A stretch of 64,000 nucleotides of DNA from Sphingobacterium spiritivorum (GTDB taxonomy: Bacteria > Bacteroidota > Bacteroidia > Sphingobacteriales > Sphingobacteriaceae). The notes under the pieces were generated by a model that worked only from the letters and a program-made list of their open reading frames with translations, made no database searches and had not been told where the DNA came from. Numbering within the stretch: position 1 is the stretch's first letter; each line of letters starts with the position of its first letter. The position numbers and the translations under genes are program-made. Below are positions 7,531 through 18,100 of this stretch, one piece after another. Location: assembly GCF_016724845.1 (NCBI RefSeq), contig NZ_CP068082.1:2170001-2234000 (forward strand). Reading direction: 5' to 3'.

Positions 7531-9975
7531 TTATTGTGATTGTTTTGATAGCAAATTTACAAATAATCTGTAAGCTCCCGGTACTCCGGCAGGCAATTGT
7601 CTAAAAAAAGACAAGGATGTATACACAAATTTACCTTTTCCTTCATTAACAACCAAAAGAGATCCGTTATTCGGGGATTCATTTTTATCATTCATCACCA
7701 GTGGAGTCGCATATTTGCTATCTATCTGTGACGCAAAGTATAATCCCCGTTCCTGAATCCATCCGTCGAAGTCTGCGGCTGTGATCTTATTTGGAGTCTG
7801 TAATACCGGACTTTCTTTGTCAAACTGTACCGTTGCATTTTCATCAGTCACACGATCCCGCGTGATCTGAAACGGGTAAGGGCCAAAGGTTTTGGATTTC
7901 AGGCCATTATTCACATTATATTGCTCCACCAGCGTTCCTCCTGATCTTACATATTTTAAAAGATGTGGCATCAGCGCAGACATTCTGTTATTCACGTTGA
8001 AAGCCCTTATACCGACTATTATCGCATCATAGTCCTGCAACTGGTCATTTACGATCTCGGACTCCCGAAGTGGAGTAACCGAGATACCGATATCTTTTAG
8101 GCTGGAAGCTACCAGGTCTCCGGCACCTTCAATATAGCCGACTTTTTTCTGAGGAATATTAATATCCAGTCCGGTAAGACGGACTTTTGCCGGCGGAAAC
8201 CAGGTGATCTTGGGAATATGATCGTATGCTATGGAATGATAAGAAAGGGCTGCCTTATTGTCTATACTGATCTGTAAAGAATCTAAACGGACATCTTTTG
8301 ATAAAGGTGTCAATATTATCTTTTGGGAGATTTCTGTCTCCTTATTTTTAAAATCTAAGGATAGTTTTTGCGGAGATACAGTCCAGTTCTTTGGTACATC
8401 GAATGACACTTCAGTTGTCTGAGGTTGATCTGTATGTGCCTGAAATAAGATTTCTACGGTTTTCGGTTCGCCGAGGCGTGCGACAACAGCACTGCTCAGT
8501 ATATTAGCCGTTACAGCAGGGCTAATGATCAACGGCTCATATACCTCTCCTCTTACGGGGTGCGTGTATTTGAATAATACCGGACGATCAAATGTGACGG
8601 GCACCCCGTTTATTTTGAGGGTAAAAGTATTATGCAGGGCATCGGGATTTTCAGGATTGCCGACAAGTGTTAAATCATCCACATTGAATTTTCCCAGTGT
8701 ACCTTCTTTATCAAGCCAGTAAGGTTGTGAAACAGGTGTCGCTGTTTGGTTGTTTTTTTCAGTTAAGATGCTGTTATAGCTAAGCGACTTATTAACAGCG
8801 GTATTGTTTATTGCCGAGAGTTCGACTTTAACGTCTGGTCTTCTGACAATAGCATCGTTAGCAACAGAAATTGTTGTGCCTAAGACAAATTTCGGCTGAT
8901 CGGTATAACTTTCTATCCATATCCCGGCACAGTCCAGTATCAGTTCTTTTATTTCTTTGGTCTTTTGCGTTTTCCAGTGAGCATCATCTACTTTTTGCAC
9001 CAGTTGCAAGAGCTCGGTCAATCCGGTTACAGAAGCTTCAGGATGACTGATATTAAAGTTCTGATTAAGCTGCGTAATCTTTTGTTGTATAGCAGGGTTA
9101 TTTGTTACTCTTTTCCATGATGTTTCTACACCATCCATTAAGTCTGTTTCAGGAGCTTCCCCTCCCAGAAGTTCAAAGTATTCTCTGGTATTTCCTCTTT
9201 GTCTGGAAGCACCAAAGCCCTGGCTTTTGTGTGAAGAGCGACTCTCTGATGCGATCTCCCCATATGATTTCCCTATGAGTGGATTATAATCTCCAATCTC
9301 GAGATTAAACTGATTGTCGGCTGTAGTCTTTATATCTCCAAAATTAAAGGTGTTCCACAGTAATCTTTTGGCTGCCCAGGGTTTTACATATTTCAGCTGT
9401 TCGGGGTATACTTTAGGGTCACCGGCAATTTTAAAAGCTTCTATAGCCAGTATAGCTGATGCCTGATGGTGACCGTGTCCTCCCCTTTCATCCGGTGGGA
9501 AACGGGTAATGATAACATCCGGCTGAAACTTACGGATAATCCACACCGCTTCTTTCAGTACTTCATCTTTCTCCCAAAAATCAAAGGTCTCTGCGTAGGT
9601 CTTGGAAAAACCAAAATCATATGCCGTGCTGAAAAACTGTTCTCCTTTGTCAATAGACCTGGCTTTTAAAAGTTCTTGGGTACGGATCAGTCCCAGTTCT
9701 TTGCCAATTTCTGTCCCGATCAGATTCTGTCCGCCATCACCACGTGTAAGGGACAGATAAGCCGTTCTGTATTTTTTTTCCTGCGCAAGCCAGGCAATAA
9801 GTCTTGTATTTTCATCGTCCGGATGTGCGGCAAAATAGAGTACAGATCCCAGTGAGCTTAGTTTCTCCAGTTTGAGCTTGATTTCGGATGAAGGTGTCGG
9901 TAGTGCAGGTTGAGCGTATAATAGATGAGTGTTTGCGATCATGCAAAGAGCAATAGTGATATTCCTTATAATCAT
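7531..9975 (-). CDS. secreted PIG-L/LmbE family deacetylase-like protein
   Basis: Signal peptide (LLYAQ), then a PIG-L domain at about residues 40-215 with the zinc motif AHPDDE at 50-55 and the second ligand region GGHGHHQAS. Members remove N-acetyl groups from N-acetylglucosaminyl compounds. The rest (to residue 814) has a beta-rich middle and a C-terminal region (LRESEIVNDQLQDYDAIIVGIRAF) resembling a ThuA/glutamine-amidotransferase-like fold. This long, secreted form is common in Bacteroidota; its substrate is not established. It heads an operon with the two small membrane proteins and the symporter, suggesting import of the released product (inference). Confidence 0.85.
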   Translation of the reverse strand: MIIRNITIALCMIANTHLLYAQPALPTPSSEIKLKLEKLSSLGSVLYFAAHPDDENTRLIAWLAQEKKYRTAYLSLTRGDGGQNLIGTEIGKELGLIRTQELLKARSIDKGEQFFSTAYDFGFSKTYAETFDFWEKDEVLKEAVWIIRKFQPDVIITRFPPDERGGHGHHQASAILAIEAFKIAGDPKVYPEQLKYVKPWAAKRLLWNTFNFGDIKTTADNQFNLEIGDYNPLIGKSYGEIASESRSSHKSQGFGASRQRGNTREYFELLGGEAPETDLMDGVETSWKRVTNNPAIQQKITQLNQNFNISHPEASVTGLTELLQLVQKVDDAHWKTQKTKEIKELILDCAGIWIESYTDQPKFVLGTTISVANDAIVRRPDVKVELSAINNTAVNKSLSYNSILTEKNNQTATPVSQPYWLDKEGTLGKFNVDDLTLVGNPENPDALHNTFTLKINGVPVTFDRPVLFKYTHPVRGEVYEPLIISPAVTANILSSAVVARLGEPKTVEILFQAHTDQPQTTEVSFDVPKNWTVSPQKLSLDFKNKETEISQKIILTPLSKDVRLDSLQISIDNKAALSYHSIAYDHIPKITWFPPAKVRLTGLDINIPQKKVGYIEGAGDLVASSLKDIGISVTPLRESEIVNDQLQDYDAIIVGIRAFNVNNRMSALMPHLLKYVRSGGTLVEQYNVNNGLKSKTFGPYPFQITRDRVTDENATVQFDKESPVLQTPNKITAADFDGWIQERGLYFASQIDSKYATPLVMNDKNESPNNGSLLVVNEGKGKFVYTSLSFFRQLPAGVPGAYRLFVNLLSKQSQ

Positions 9976-10020
9976 AGGACTAAAGATAAATAATTTTGTA
10001 ACGCCGTATAGCAGAAAAGT

Positions 10021-10053
10021 AAAAGGGATCTGTAAAATTTACAGATCCCTTTT
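10021..10053 (-). terminator. intrinsic terminator-like hairpin
   Basis: Perfect inverted repeat AAAAGGGATCTGT...ACAGATCCCTTTT with loop AAAATTT; ends in T-runs in both directions. It is the only structure I see in the 330-base gap 9976-10305 and would end transcripts of the peroxiredoxin operon. Confidence 0.7.
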
Positions 10054-10305
10054 AACAACAATTAAAAAATCTTTTTTTGACCTAAAGCTCCAATTAGCGA
10101 CGAATAATTGAGTTTTAAACAGGTTTCCGTTGTTTGCAACTTTAAGTATTGTAACCTTTATTATAGTAAATGTAGTGTTTTTTATTTCTATTGACAGAAC
10201 ACCTGTAAAAATAAATTTTCCACAAAAAAGAAGTTATGCACATATGTTGTTGCAAAAGGGCTTCTCCATTATCATCTACTTACTTTTAGATCAATGCTTA
10301 GCAGA

Positions 10306-10563
10306 TTATTTATCTATAGAACCAAGGACTCTTTTCATAAACACATTTAGTGCTTCTTTTTTAGGAGTTCCTTCTTTTATCAATTTGTCGACTTCAACAG
10401 CTCCGTACATATTAGAGATTAATTCTCCGATAACATCCAGTTCTTCATCTTTTAAGGAAGGAACTTCTGTCAGTGCTTCCAGTGTCTCTATGGTCTCCAG
10501 TACGTAGTCCACATCATTTTGCTCGATAAATTCCGTTAAATGCTTAATTACTGGTAGTTTCAT
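10306..10563 (-). CDS. small acidic helical protein (DUF6952-like), thioredoxin partner
   Basis: 85 residues, all alpha-helical in appearance, acidic (LETIETLEALTEVPSLKDEELDVIGEL). It matches, from memory, a small family (DUF6952) found next to thioredoxin and peroxiredoxin genes in Bacteroidota; no function is known. Its start lies 20 bases inside the thioredoxin gene, so translation is probably coupled. The assignment as a real gene is strong because of the overlap; the family name is less sure. Confidence 0.75.
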   Translation of the reverse strand: MKLPVIKHLTEFIEQNDVDYVLETIETLEALTEVPSLKDEELDVIGELISNMYGAVEVDKLIKEGTPKKEALNVFMKRVLGSIDK

Positions 10564-10858
10564 TGAATAAGTCTATTAATCCTTCGAATTTATTAGTTTG
10601 AACCTGATTGATCAGTTTGCCGTTTTTGAATGCAGCAAAAGTCGGAAGATTGTTAACGTTTGCTAATTTTCTTGACTCCGGAAACTTCTCTGCGTCAACA
10701 ATGATAAATGAAACATTTTCATTCTCACCGGCTAACTTTTTGAACTTTGGTTTCATGATACGGCAGTTTCCACACCATGAAGCTGAGTATTGTACCATTA
10801 CAATATCATTATTGTCCACAATTTCTTGTAGCGTATCGTTTTCTAATTCCTGTAACAT
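10544..10858 (-). CDS. thioredoxin family protein
   Basis: 104-residue cytoplasmic thioredoxin fold with the redox motif WCGNC (C29, C32), in place of the classical WCGPC, and the cis-Pro region NLPTFAAFKNG. It probably reduces the neighbouring peroxiredoxin or its client proteins. It lies 88 bases after the peroxiredoxin gene and overlaps the small acidic protein that follows. Confidence 0.9.
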   Translation of the reverse strand: MLQELENDTLQEIVDNNDIVMVQYSASWCGNCRIMKPKFKKLAGENENVSFIIVDAEKFPESRKLANVNNLPTFAAFKNGKLINQVQTNKFEGLIDLFNETTSN

Positions 10859-10946
10859 GATTTTTTTATTTAAGCGGTTAAGAACAGGAGAAATACAGAT
10901 ACTTCCCCTGTTTTTTGTTTTTAGTCTTCGCTAAAGCTAGCCAGAC

Positions 10947-11582
10947 TTAGTTAAGGTTTGACAAGTATTCAGCTACACCTGTACGAGTTGCGTGCATAGC
11001 TTCTTTACCTTCTTCCCAGTTTGCCGGGCATACTTCACCATGTTGTTGTACGTGTGTGTACGCATCGATCAGACGGATATATTCTTTAACGTTACGACCT
11101 AAAGGCATATCGTTTACTGACTCGTGGAATACTTTACCTGTTTCATCAATCAGGTAAGTAGCACGGTAAGATACTGCAGATCCTTCAGCAAGAGTACCGT
11201 ATTCAGGGTGCTCTACTTCTTTGATTTCCAGAATACCCAGAATGCTGGATAAGTTACGGTTTGTATCAGCCAGGATAGGGTAAGTAACGCCTTCGATACC
11301 ACCATTATCTTTTGCTGTATTTAACCAAGCAAAATGTACTTCGTTAGAATCACATGAAGCACCGATTACGATAGTGTTGCGTTTTTCAAATTCTGGTAAA
11401 GCATCCTGAAAAGCATGAAGTTCAGTAGGACATACGAAAGTGAAATCTTTCGGATACCAGAACAATAATACTTTTTTACCTTCCTGAGTTGCTTTTTCAA
11501 AAATGTTGATACTTAAATTGTCACCTAATGAATCGATTGCATCTACTGCAATACTTGGGAAATTTTTACCTGTAAAGCTCAT
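10947..11582 (-). CDS. 2-Cys peroxiredoxin (AhpC/TSA family)
   Basis: Thiol peroxidase that reduces hydrogen peroxide and organic peroxides. The peroxidatic Cys is C51 in FTFVCPTEL and the resolving Cys is near residue 185 in EVCPANW; FWYPKDF and the Arg-containing RATYLIDETG region are family-typical. 211 residues. First gene of a three-gene redox operon with thioredoxin and the small acidic protein. A -7-like TATCTTTG is present on the minus strand at 11624-11617, but I see no convincing -33 element at normal spacing. Confidence 0.95.
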   Translation of the reverse strand: MSFTGKNFPSIAVDAIDSLGDNLSINIFEKATQEGKKVLLFWYPKDFTFVCPTELHAFQDALPEFEKRNTIVIGASCDSNEVHFAWLNTAKDNGGIEGVTYPILADTNRNLSSILGILEIKEVEHPEYGTLAEGSAVSYRATYLIDETGKVFHESVNDMPLGRNVKEYIRLIDAYTHVQQHGEVCPANWEEGKEAMHATRTGVAEYLSNLN

Positions 11583-11766
11583 GATTATATATTGTTTTTT
11601 AATTTTTTCTATGCTACAAAGATACGACTTATTCCATCATGAAGGTATTACAATTGTCAATAAGCGATTGTTGAAATCTATATCTTAATTGTGGTTGTAT
11701 AGATTTTTGCTATTCTTATTTGGTTATAAATTATGCGTAGACATTGTTTAGAAAGAAGAGAAATAT

Positions 11767-11774
11767 TACATTTG
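11767..11774 (+). promoter_or_regulatory. promoter -7 element for tRNA-Arg
   Basis: TACATTTG fits TAnnTTTG, with TTG at 11744-11746 twenty bases upstream. The tRNA begins 18 bases downstream. Confidence 0.55.
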
Positions 11775-11792
11775 CTACGCTCAAGAACAAAT

Positions 11793-11864
11793 GGCCCTGT
11801 AGTTCAACGGATAGAATAGAAGTTTCCTAAACTTTAGATAGCAGTTCGATTCTGCTTGGGGCTA
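11793..11864 (+). tRNA. tRNA-Arg (anticodon CCT)
   Basis: 72-nt cloverleaf: acceptor GGCCCTG/TGGGGCT with G-U pairs, anticodon stem GAAGT/ACTTT, loop TTCCTAA (anticodon 11826-11828), perfect T stem AGCAG/CTGCT with loop TTCGATT. CCA is not encoded. A strong terminator follows at once. Confidence 0.92.
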
Positions 11865-11867
11865 CTA

Positions 11868-11911
11868 AACAGGACAAATGAAATATATTTTCGTTTGTCC
11901 TGTTCTTTTTT
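11868..11911 (+). terminator. terminator of tRNA-Arg
   Basis: Inverted repeat ACAGGACAAA(T)GAAA / TTTC(G)TTTGTCCTGT followed by a T-run. Confidence 0.8.
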
Positions 11912-12269
11912 AGAGCTAATCCGCTGTTTAGCTGAAAGATATAGTTTGCGATTACATTCATTCGGGTGGTTCGATACGTTTTGGATCACCTACAAAGGTT
12001 GTGGACTAAGCAAATAATTTGGTTAACCTGAACAGGAAAACGTGGGTCAGATTAAAAAGTTGGGGATTAATGTTTAAAGTGTTTTTTATGATCTAAAAAG
12101 ATTATTGAAACTATGGACCGAAACTACTACAAATATTATTTCCGTCATAGCTGATAGAATACTTTAATATTGTCAATTTCTAAACCCTTTGTAGCTTAGA
12201 AACTAAGGAGGAATACTTATGACATAACCAGTAAATTATTTTTATCTTTGTCTTAAATTATTTTTAAAA
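11912..12269 (+). other. 358-base non-coding gap between tRNA-Arg and the WG-like gene
   Basis: No credible gene. It holds a promoter-like TATCTTTG at 12243-12250, 19 bases before the next start codon, and a small inverted repeat (TTTCTAA at about 12177, TTAGAAA at about 12196). AT-rich. I found no second copy of the tRNA-Arg 3' end, so there is no evidence for an island here. Confidence 0.4.
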
Positions 12270-13271
12270 ATGATTAACAAAATTGCACTTGCCGTGTTGC
12301 TGTTAATTGCTACGCAAGTTATTTTAGCTCAAGCAGAAGATAGCGCAACAGTTGAAAAACATATTCGTGTTTTTTTAGCTAAAGCCGATAAGAAAAATCT
12401 TAGCAACGTAATTCCTTATATTATTGATGGAAAAACCGGTTTTATTGATGCAAAAACTAAAAAAGTAATTCTTAAACCAACCGATAAGATTTCTGAAGTT
12501 TCGCTTTTTAATCCGATTATGACTGGAAAGTATGGAAGTGAATTCAAATTTTCGGTTAGCCAAAACGGCAACGTTAGGATAGAACATGTAATACCTCTTG
12601 AAAATATGCTGGCAATGGAAGTGCCAGACCGTGATAAAATTGAACTGATAAGTGCTAAAACAGGATACAAAGGGTTTAGAGTTGATAAAAACGGGAAGCT
12701 AATTGCTTATTCAGATTTATACCATGTTCAGTCTCACCATTTTTTTAATGTTCAGCCATTTTTGCACAAAGGACAGTATTACGCCATAGTTACAAAAAAA
12801 ACTGGTCCAGATGAATATTATGACGGAATTATAGATACGGCAGGCAATACTTTAGCTCAGTTTAATTTTAAGCATCACAGAATTGATAAAATCGACTTCC
12901 TGTCTAACGAAGATGATATTTGGTTTTCTACCCCAATCAGAAATTTCAAAGGCTCGCTCATCAGTTTTAACGGACATGTAAAATTAAAAGACGAACTGGT
13001 TGGAAGTCTTTACAATCATGCGTTTAATTACAACCTTAACAGTAACCTAGACTACAGTAAAACGGGAATTTTGGACCTTAATAACTTAACCTGGGTAATC
13101 AAACCTCAATCTAAATACGAAATTATTAACATTGCTTACACCAGCAGTATTTCTGTAAACGATAAATCTGCCGAAGAACGAAAAAATGTACGCATACTTT
13201 TTGAAGTGAAAGAAGGAAATAAAACATATTTCATTGATCTAAAACAGCAAAAGTATCTGCCAAAAATGTAA
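12270..13271 (+). CDS. secreted WG-repeat-like hypothetical protein
   Basis: 333 residues with a signal peptide (ends ILAQ). The early segment IDGKTGFIDAKTKKVILKPTD resembles a WG repeat (K-x-G-F-I-D ... I-x-P-x-Y), and later segments are weaker. No catalytic motif. Codon use is clearly more AT-rich than in neighbouring core genes, and the gene stands alone between a tRNA and a gene remnant, which suggests acquired DNA. A possible -7 element (TATCTTTG) lies 19 bases upstream. Function unknown. Confidence 0.6.
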   Translation: MINKIALAVLLLIATQVILAQAEDSATVEKHIRVFLAKADKKNLSNVIPYIIDGKTGFIDAKTKKVILKPTDKISEVSLFNPIMTGKYGSEFKFSVSQNGNVRIEHVIPLENMLAMEVPDRDKIELISAKTGYKGFRVDKNGKLIAYSDLYHVQSHHFFNVQPFLHKGQYYAIVTKKTGPDEYYDGIIDTAGNTLAQFNFKHHRIDKIDFLSNEDDIWFSTPIRNFKGSLISFNGHVKLKDELVGSLYNHAFNYNLNSNLDYSKTGILDLNNLTWVIKPQSKYEIINIAYTSSISVNDKSAEERKNVRILFEVKEGNKTYFIDLKQQKYLPKM

Positions 13272-13292
13272 GCCTAGTGTAAAAGGACTGAG

Positions 13293-13550
13293 CTAACGAC
13301 CAACTTCAAACCATTCCAGATTTAATAAGTCCTTGCTTTTATCGTGATCTTTTTTCGATCTGACAACCAGATAGATATTATGAATACCCGTTACCTTTTG
13401 AGCAGCAGTATGTATGGTATTGGCAGTTTCTTCTTGATACACTGCAACATTTACTATACCTAATAACTGAACACTTATACTGTCTATATGAATCTCAATA
13501 GTTGCATCTTGGGTATTGCTCCTGGTCTTGCAAGTAAACTGTATGAACAA
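13293..13550 (-). pseudogene. remnant of a CBM6-type carbohydrate-binding module
   Basis: The 85-codon frame reads like the last two thirds of a CBM6 domain: ATIEIHIDSISVQLLGIVNVAV, then TAAQKVTGIHNIYLVV and LLNLEWFEV, which match the family's G-T-I-E-I-R-L-D, V-x-G-x-H-x-L-Y-L-V-F and F-N-x-D-W-F pattern. The N-terminal strand of the module and any attached glycoside hydrolase are absent, and no signal peptide precedes it. I read it as a decayed C-terminus of a larger secreted glycosidase. Confidence 0.55.
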
Positions 13551-13636
13551 AAGTTCTCATTTTGTATGAGATCATAAAGGAAATGCAATTAAACCTTTGC
13601 CTTCTTCGATTGTACAGAACAAGTTTTTCGAGGAAT

Positions 13637-13668
13637 AAAAACCCGGTCCCAACGAGACCGGGTTTTTT
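13637..13668 (-). terminator. terminator of the RND efflux operon (bidirectional)
   Basis: AAAAACCCGGTC ... GACCGGGTTTTTT, a 12-bp stem with T-runs on both sides, 14 bases after the efflux gene's stop. Confidence 0.85.
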
Positions 13669-13681
13669 GCTTTGAAGGTTC

Positions 13682-15139
13682 TTATTTCCACCCTCCGCCA
13701 AGGCCTTTATAGATATCGACAACTGTACTTAGTTGTTTTTGCTTTGCTTCTATAAGTTCCAGTTTAGCATCCAGAGCATCCCGTTGATTCAGGAGAACCT
13801 CCAGATAGTCCGCTCTTGAATTTTTGAACAACTGATTGGCGATCTCAATAGATTCATCCAAAGCCTGCGTTTCCTGGGACTTCATTTTATAGTACTGATC
13901 TATGTTTTTCACTTTAGACATCAGGTTTGCAATATCCAGATAGGCATTCAGTATCGTTTTGTCGTATTCGTATAGTGCCTGCAGCTGTCTTGCATCTGCA
14001 GTCTGGAAATTAGCCTTGATGGCACTTTTATTGATCAGCGGACCTGCCAGTTCACCTGCCAGACCAAAGGCTATTGATTCCGGCATTTTCACCAGATAAG
14101 AAGGTTTAAATGCTTCCAGTCCCAGCGCAGCAGAAATTTCCAGTGACGGATAGAATTCTTTGCGGGCCGCTTCTACATCCAGTTTTGCCGCTTTTAGTTC
14201 CAATTCTGCCTCTTTAATATCCGGACGGTTGGCCAGCAACTGTGAAGGAATACCCGTATACACCGGTTGTGCGATTGTAGACATAAAACTTTCTTTTGTC
14301 CGGACAACAGGCTGCGGATAACGTCCAAGTAAAGCGTTGATCTGATTCTCCTTTTCGGTTATTTCCTGATGAATCGTATAGGCCGTAGCTTTGGACTTGG
14401 AGAGTTCTGCTTCAAATTTTTTAACTGCTAATTCTGTTGTTGCCGCAGCTTCTTTCTGAATTTTGGAGATCTCCAAAGCTCTTTCCTGCAATTTGATATA
14501 TTGTTGTACAATATCCAGCTGATTGTCCAGCGCCAGCAATTCATAGTAATTGTCCGCGACTTCTTCAATCAGGTTGGAGAGCACAAAGTTTTTACCTTCT
14601 ACCGTGGCCAGATAGTGAGCAATAGCCGCCTGTTTTTCTGTGCGTAGCTTTTTCCATATATCCACTTCCCAGTTGGCGACTAAGCCACCTTCAAAATTTC
14701 CGAGTGGATCCGGCATTTCTTTTCCGGGTTCTATCTCTGTAGTGGCATCTCCGGCTCCTTCACTGGTATAGCGGCCGGCTTTACTTACTCCTGCGCCGAG
14801 TTTTGCAGCAACAGTCGGACTTAATTTACCGTTTTTGTAAAGTACACCACTTTTTGCTATCTCGATTTCCTGAAGAGTAATCAGCAGCTCCTGATTATTT
14901 TTTAAAGCAGTCTCAATAAGTGCGACCAGGTTCGGGTCCGTGAAAAATTGTCTCCACGGAGTTGTGCCACTGTTCTGTACTGTATCCTGCTGTTCGCCAC
15001 TTTGAAAATTCAGAGGGATATTTTCTTTTACCTCATCTTTTACAATGGTCGCCTTCGGGGCTTTACATCCTGCCAGCATCAGAGCGAAAGCAATCGCTGT
15101 GATAATGCTCTTAGTCTTCGAATTTTCCATCATGTTCAT
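13682..15139 (-). CDS. outer-membrane efflux channel lipoprotein (TolC/NodT family)
   Basis: Outer-membrane channel of a tripartite RND pump. Lipobox LMLAGC near residue 24, then two long alpha-helical OEP repeats with heptad patterns (for example LVALIETALKNNQELLITLQEIEIAKSG and LLANRPDIKEAELELKAAKLDVEAARKEFYPSL, the latter being the most diagnostic motif of the NodT group). 485 residues, normal. The start overlaps the permease gene end by 29 bases; ATGs at 15133 and 15130 are alternatives. Confidence 0.92.
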   Translation of the reverse strand: MNMMENSKTKSIITAIAFALMLAGCKAPKATIVKDEVKENIPLNFQSGEQQDTVQNSGTTPWRQFFTDPNLVALIETALKNNQELLITLQEIEIAKSGVLYKNGKLSPTVAAKLGAGVSKAGRYTSEGAGDATTEIEPGKEMPDPLGNFEGGLVANWEVDIWKKLRTEKQAAIAHYLATVEGKNFVLSNLIEEVADNYYELLALDNQLDIVQQYIKLQERALEISKIQKEAAATTELAVKKFEAELSKSKATAYTIHQEITEKENQINALLGRYPQPVVRTKESFMSTIAQPVYTGIPSQLLANRPDIKEAELELKAAKLDVEAARKEFYPSLEISAALGLEAFKPSYLVKMPESIAFGLAGELAGPLINKSAIKANFQTADARQLQALYEYDKTILNAYLDIANLMSKVKNIDQYYKMKSQETQALDESIEIANQLFKNSRADYLEVLLNQRDALDAKLELIEAKQKQLSTVVDIYKGLGGGWK

Positions 15140-18100
15140 AAGGTTCAGTTTTTTCTGTTAATGGATTTTCTTCTTCATATCTTGCCAGTCGTGATCTTTC
15201 CGCTATTGTTCCGAAGATGTAGTATAATCCCGGAATAATAAGCAGTCCGAAGATCGTTCCGATAAACATCCCTCCTGCAGCTGCAGTACCGATGGTACGG
15301 TTTCCTAAAGCACCCGGGCCTGTGGCCATCACTAAAGGAATCAGACCTGCAATAAATGCAAATGAGGTCATCAGGATCGGACGGAATCGGATCGTAGCGC
15401 CTTCGATAGCTGCTTTTACGACCGATATTCCTTCTTCAGCCTTTTTCTGTACGGCAAATTCAACAATCAATACCGCATTCTTGCCCAGCAGACCGATCAG
15501 CATGACCATGGCTACCTGTGCATAGATATTATTTTCGAGGCCTAATAATTTTAAGCATAAAAAGGCTCCGAATATACCTGTCGGTAAAGAGAGGATGACC
15601 GGAAGGGGAAGGATAAAGCTTTCATATTGTGCCGACAGAATCAGGTACACAAATCCCAGACAGATAAGGAAAATATAAATGGCTTCATTTCCACGGCTTA
15701 CCTCATCTTTGGAGATACCTGCCCAATCGATACCAAATCCTCTTGGAAGCTTGCTGTTTGCAACCTCCTGAATGGCTTTAATGGCCTGCCCGCTACTGTA
15801 GCCTGGAGCCGGAGACCCGCTCACCTCTGCAGAGTTATACATATTATGTCTTGTGATCTCAGACAGACCATATACTTTTTCCAGATGCATAAAATCTGAA
15901 TAGGGAACCATCTGGTCCTTATCATTTTTTACATACAGTTTCAATAAATCTGTTGGTAAAGCCCTGTATTGCGGGCCAGCCTGTACGATCACTTTATAAG
16001 GTCGGTCAAACCGGATGAAACTGGTTTCATAGTTGGATCCGATCAGTGTAGACAGGTTGTCCATAGCTTTTTCTATGGTTACACCTTTTTGCTCTGCGAG
16101 ATCATTATCTATTTTCAGCATATATTGCGGAAAACTTGCGGAGTAGAATGTAAATGCAGAACCAAGTTCAGGACGTTTTTTCAGTTCCTTGACAAAATCA
16201 TTACTTACCTGTTCCATTTTCTGATAGTCCCCGCTTCCGGCTTTATCCAGCAGGCGAAGTTCAAAACCTCCGGCAGCTCCGTAGCCCGGAATGGAAGGAG
16301 GCTGGAAGAACTCTATGTTTGCACCCGGGATATTTTTGGCTTTTTCTTCCAGTTTTTCAATAATTTCTGCGGCAGATTCCTTACGCTCTTCCCAACTTTT
16401 GAGATTGATCAGACAGGTTCCGGAGTTGGATCCCGTACCCTCTGTCAGGATCTCATATCCGGCGAGTGATGATACGGATTGTACCCCATCGATATCTTCA
16501 GATTCTCTTAACAGTTCTTTTGCAATCTGGTTCGTTCTTTCCAGTGTTGATCCCGGAGGCGTCTGAATAATGGCATAGATCATTCCCTGATCTTCTCCCG
16601 GAATAAATCCGGAAGGGAGAGAATTGCTTAAAAAGAAGGTACATATACAGAAGGCCAGTAACAAAGGAAGAGTAAAAGCTTTCTTAGTAACCGTTTTATT
16701 CAACAGCTTCTCATATCTTCCGGCACCTTTGGTAAACATGTTGTTGAAGCTGTCCAGAAATTTGCTGATCCATGTTTTCTTTTTCGCTTTTCCATGATTA
16801 TTTTTCAGTATGAGCGCACATAAAGCCGGAGTTAATGTCAGCGCCGCAACTCCTGAAAGCATAATGGAAGATACCATTGTGATGGAAAACTGTCGGTAGA
16901 ATACGCCGACAGGACCAGACATAAAGGCTACCGGAATAAATACAGAGGCCATGACCAGTGTAATGGCTATAATGGCACCGCTGATCTCGTGCATGGCTTC
17001 TTCTGTAGCCTTCAGCGGAGATAGGTTCTTCTCCTCCATCTTGGCGTGGACGGCCTCGATGACTACGATGGCATCATCGACCACCACACCTATGGCCATC
17101 ACCAATGCAAAAAGCGAAATCATATTTAAGGTAATGCCGAATGCCGACATGATGGCAAATGTACCTACCAGTGAAACCGGAACAGCAAGTGCCGGAATCA
17201 ACGTAGAACGCCAGTCCCCAAGAAACAGAAACACCACAATCGCTACCAGTATGAATGCCTCAAACAGGGTGTGAACCACTTTCTCAATAGAGGCATCCAA
17301 AAACCGGGATACATCATAACTGATATCATAGTGCATACCTTTGGGGAAGTTGTTCTTTTGAAGATCCGTCATCAGTTCTTTTACATTTTTGATAACGTCA
17401 CTGGCATTGGATCCGTAGGATTGTTTTACCGTGATCGCAGCCGAAGGCTTACCGTTCAGGGTAGAGTAAATATCGTACATGGACGAACCAAACTCTACAT
17501 CAGCTACATCTTTAAGACGTACAAACTCACCTCCGGACTTGGCCTTTAGGATAATGTTTCCATAGTCCGTTTCATTATTGAAGCGGCCCGGATATTTCAG
17601 AATGTACTCAAAGGATTGGGAACGCTTGCCTGAACTCTCTCCAGTTTTTCCGGGAGAAGCTTCCAGACTCTGCTGATTTAAGGCTTCCATCACCTCATCG
17701 GAAGAGATGTTATAGGCCGTCAGCCTGTCCGGCTTCAGCCAGATACGCATAGCGTATTCACGTGTACCCAGTATATCTGCAAAGCCCACACCACTTACCC
17801 GTCTCAGTTCGGACATTACGTTGATATCCGCATAGTTGAACAGGAACTTCTGATCAGCTTTAGGGTCGTCGCTGTACAAGTTGATGTACATCAGCATGTT
17901 GGGCTCTTCACGTGTGATTTTTACTCCTTCACGGACAACTAGGGGTGGCAGTTTGTTGACTACAGAAGATACACGGTTCTGTACATTCACGGCTGCTACA
18001 TTCGGATCTGTCCCCAGATCGAATACAACCTGTATAGATGCTTCGCCGTCATTACCGGCATCCGAAGTCATATATTTCATGCCCGGTACGCCGTTCAGAC

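Noticed and set aside
10130..10507. 125-codon plus-strand frame after the PIG-L gene
   Set aside because: Runs antisense through the small acidic protein gene; Ser/Thr/Phe-rich without pattern.
15969..16469. 166-codon plus-strand frame
   Set aside because: Shadow of the RND permease gene, which has full motif support.
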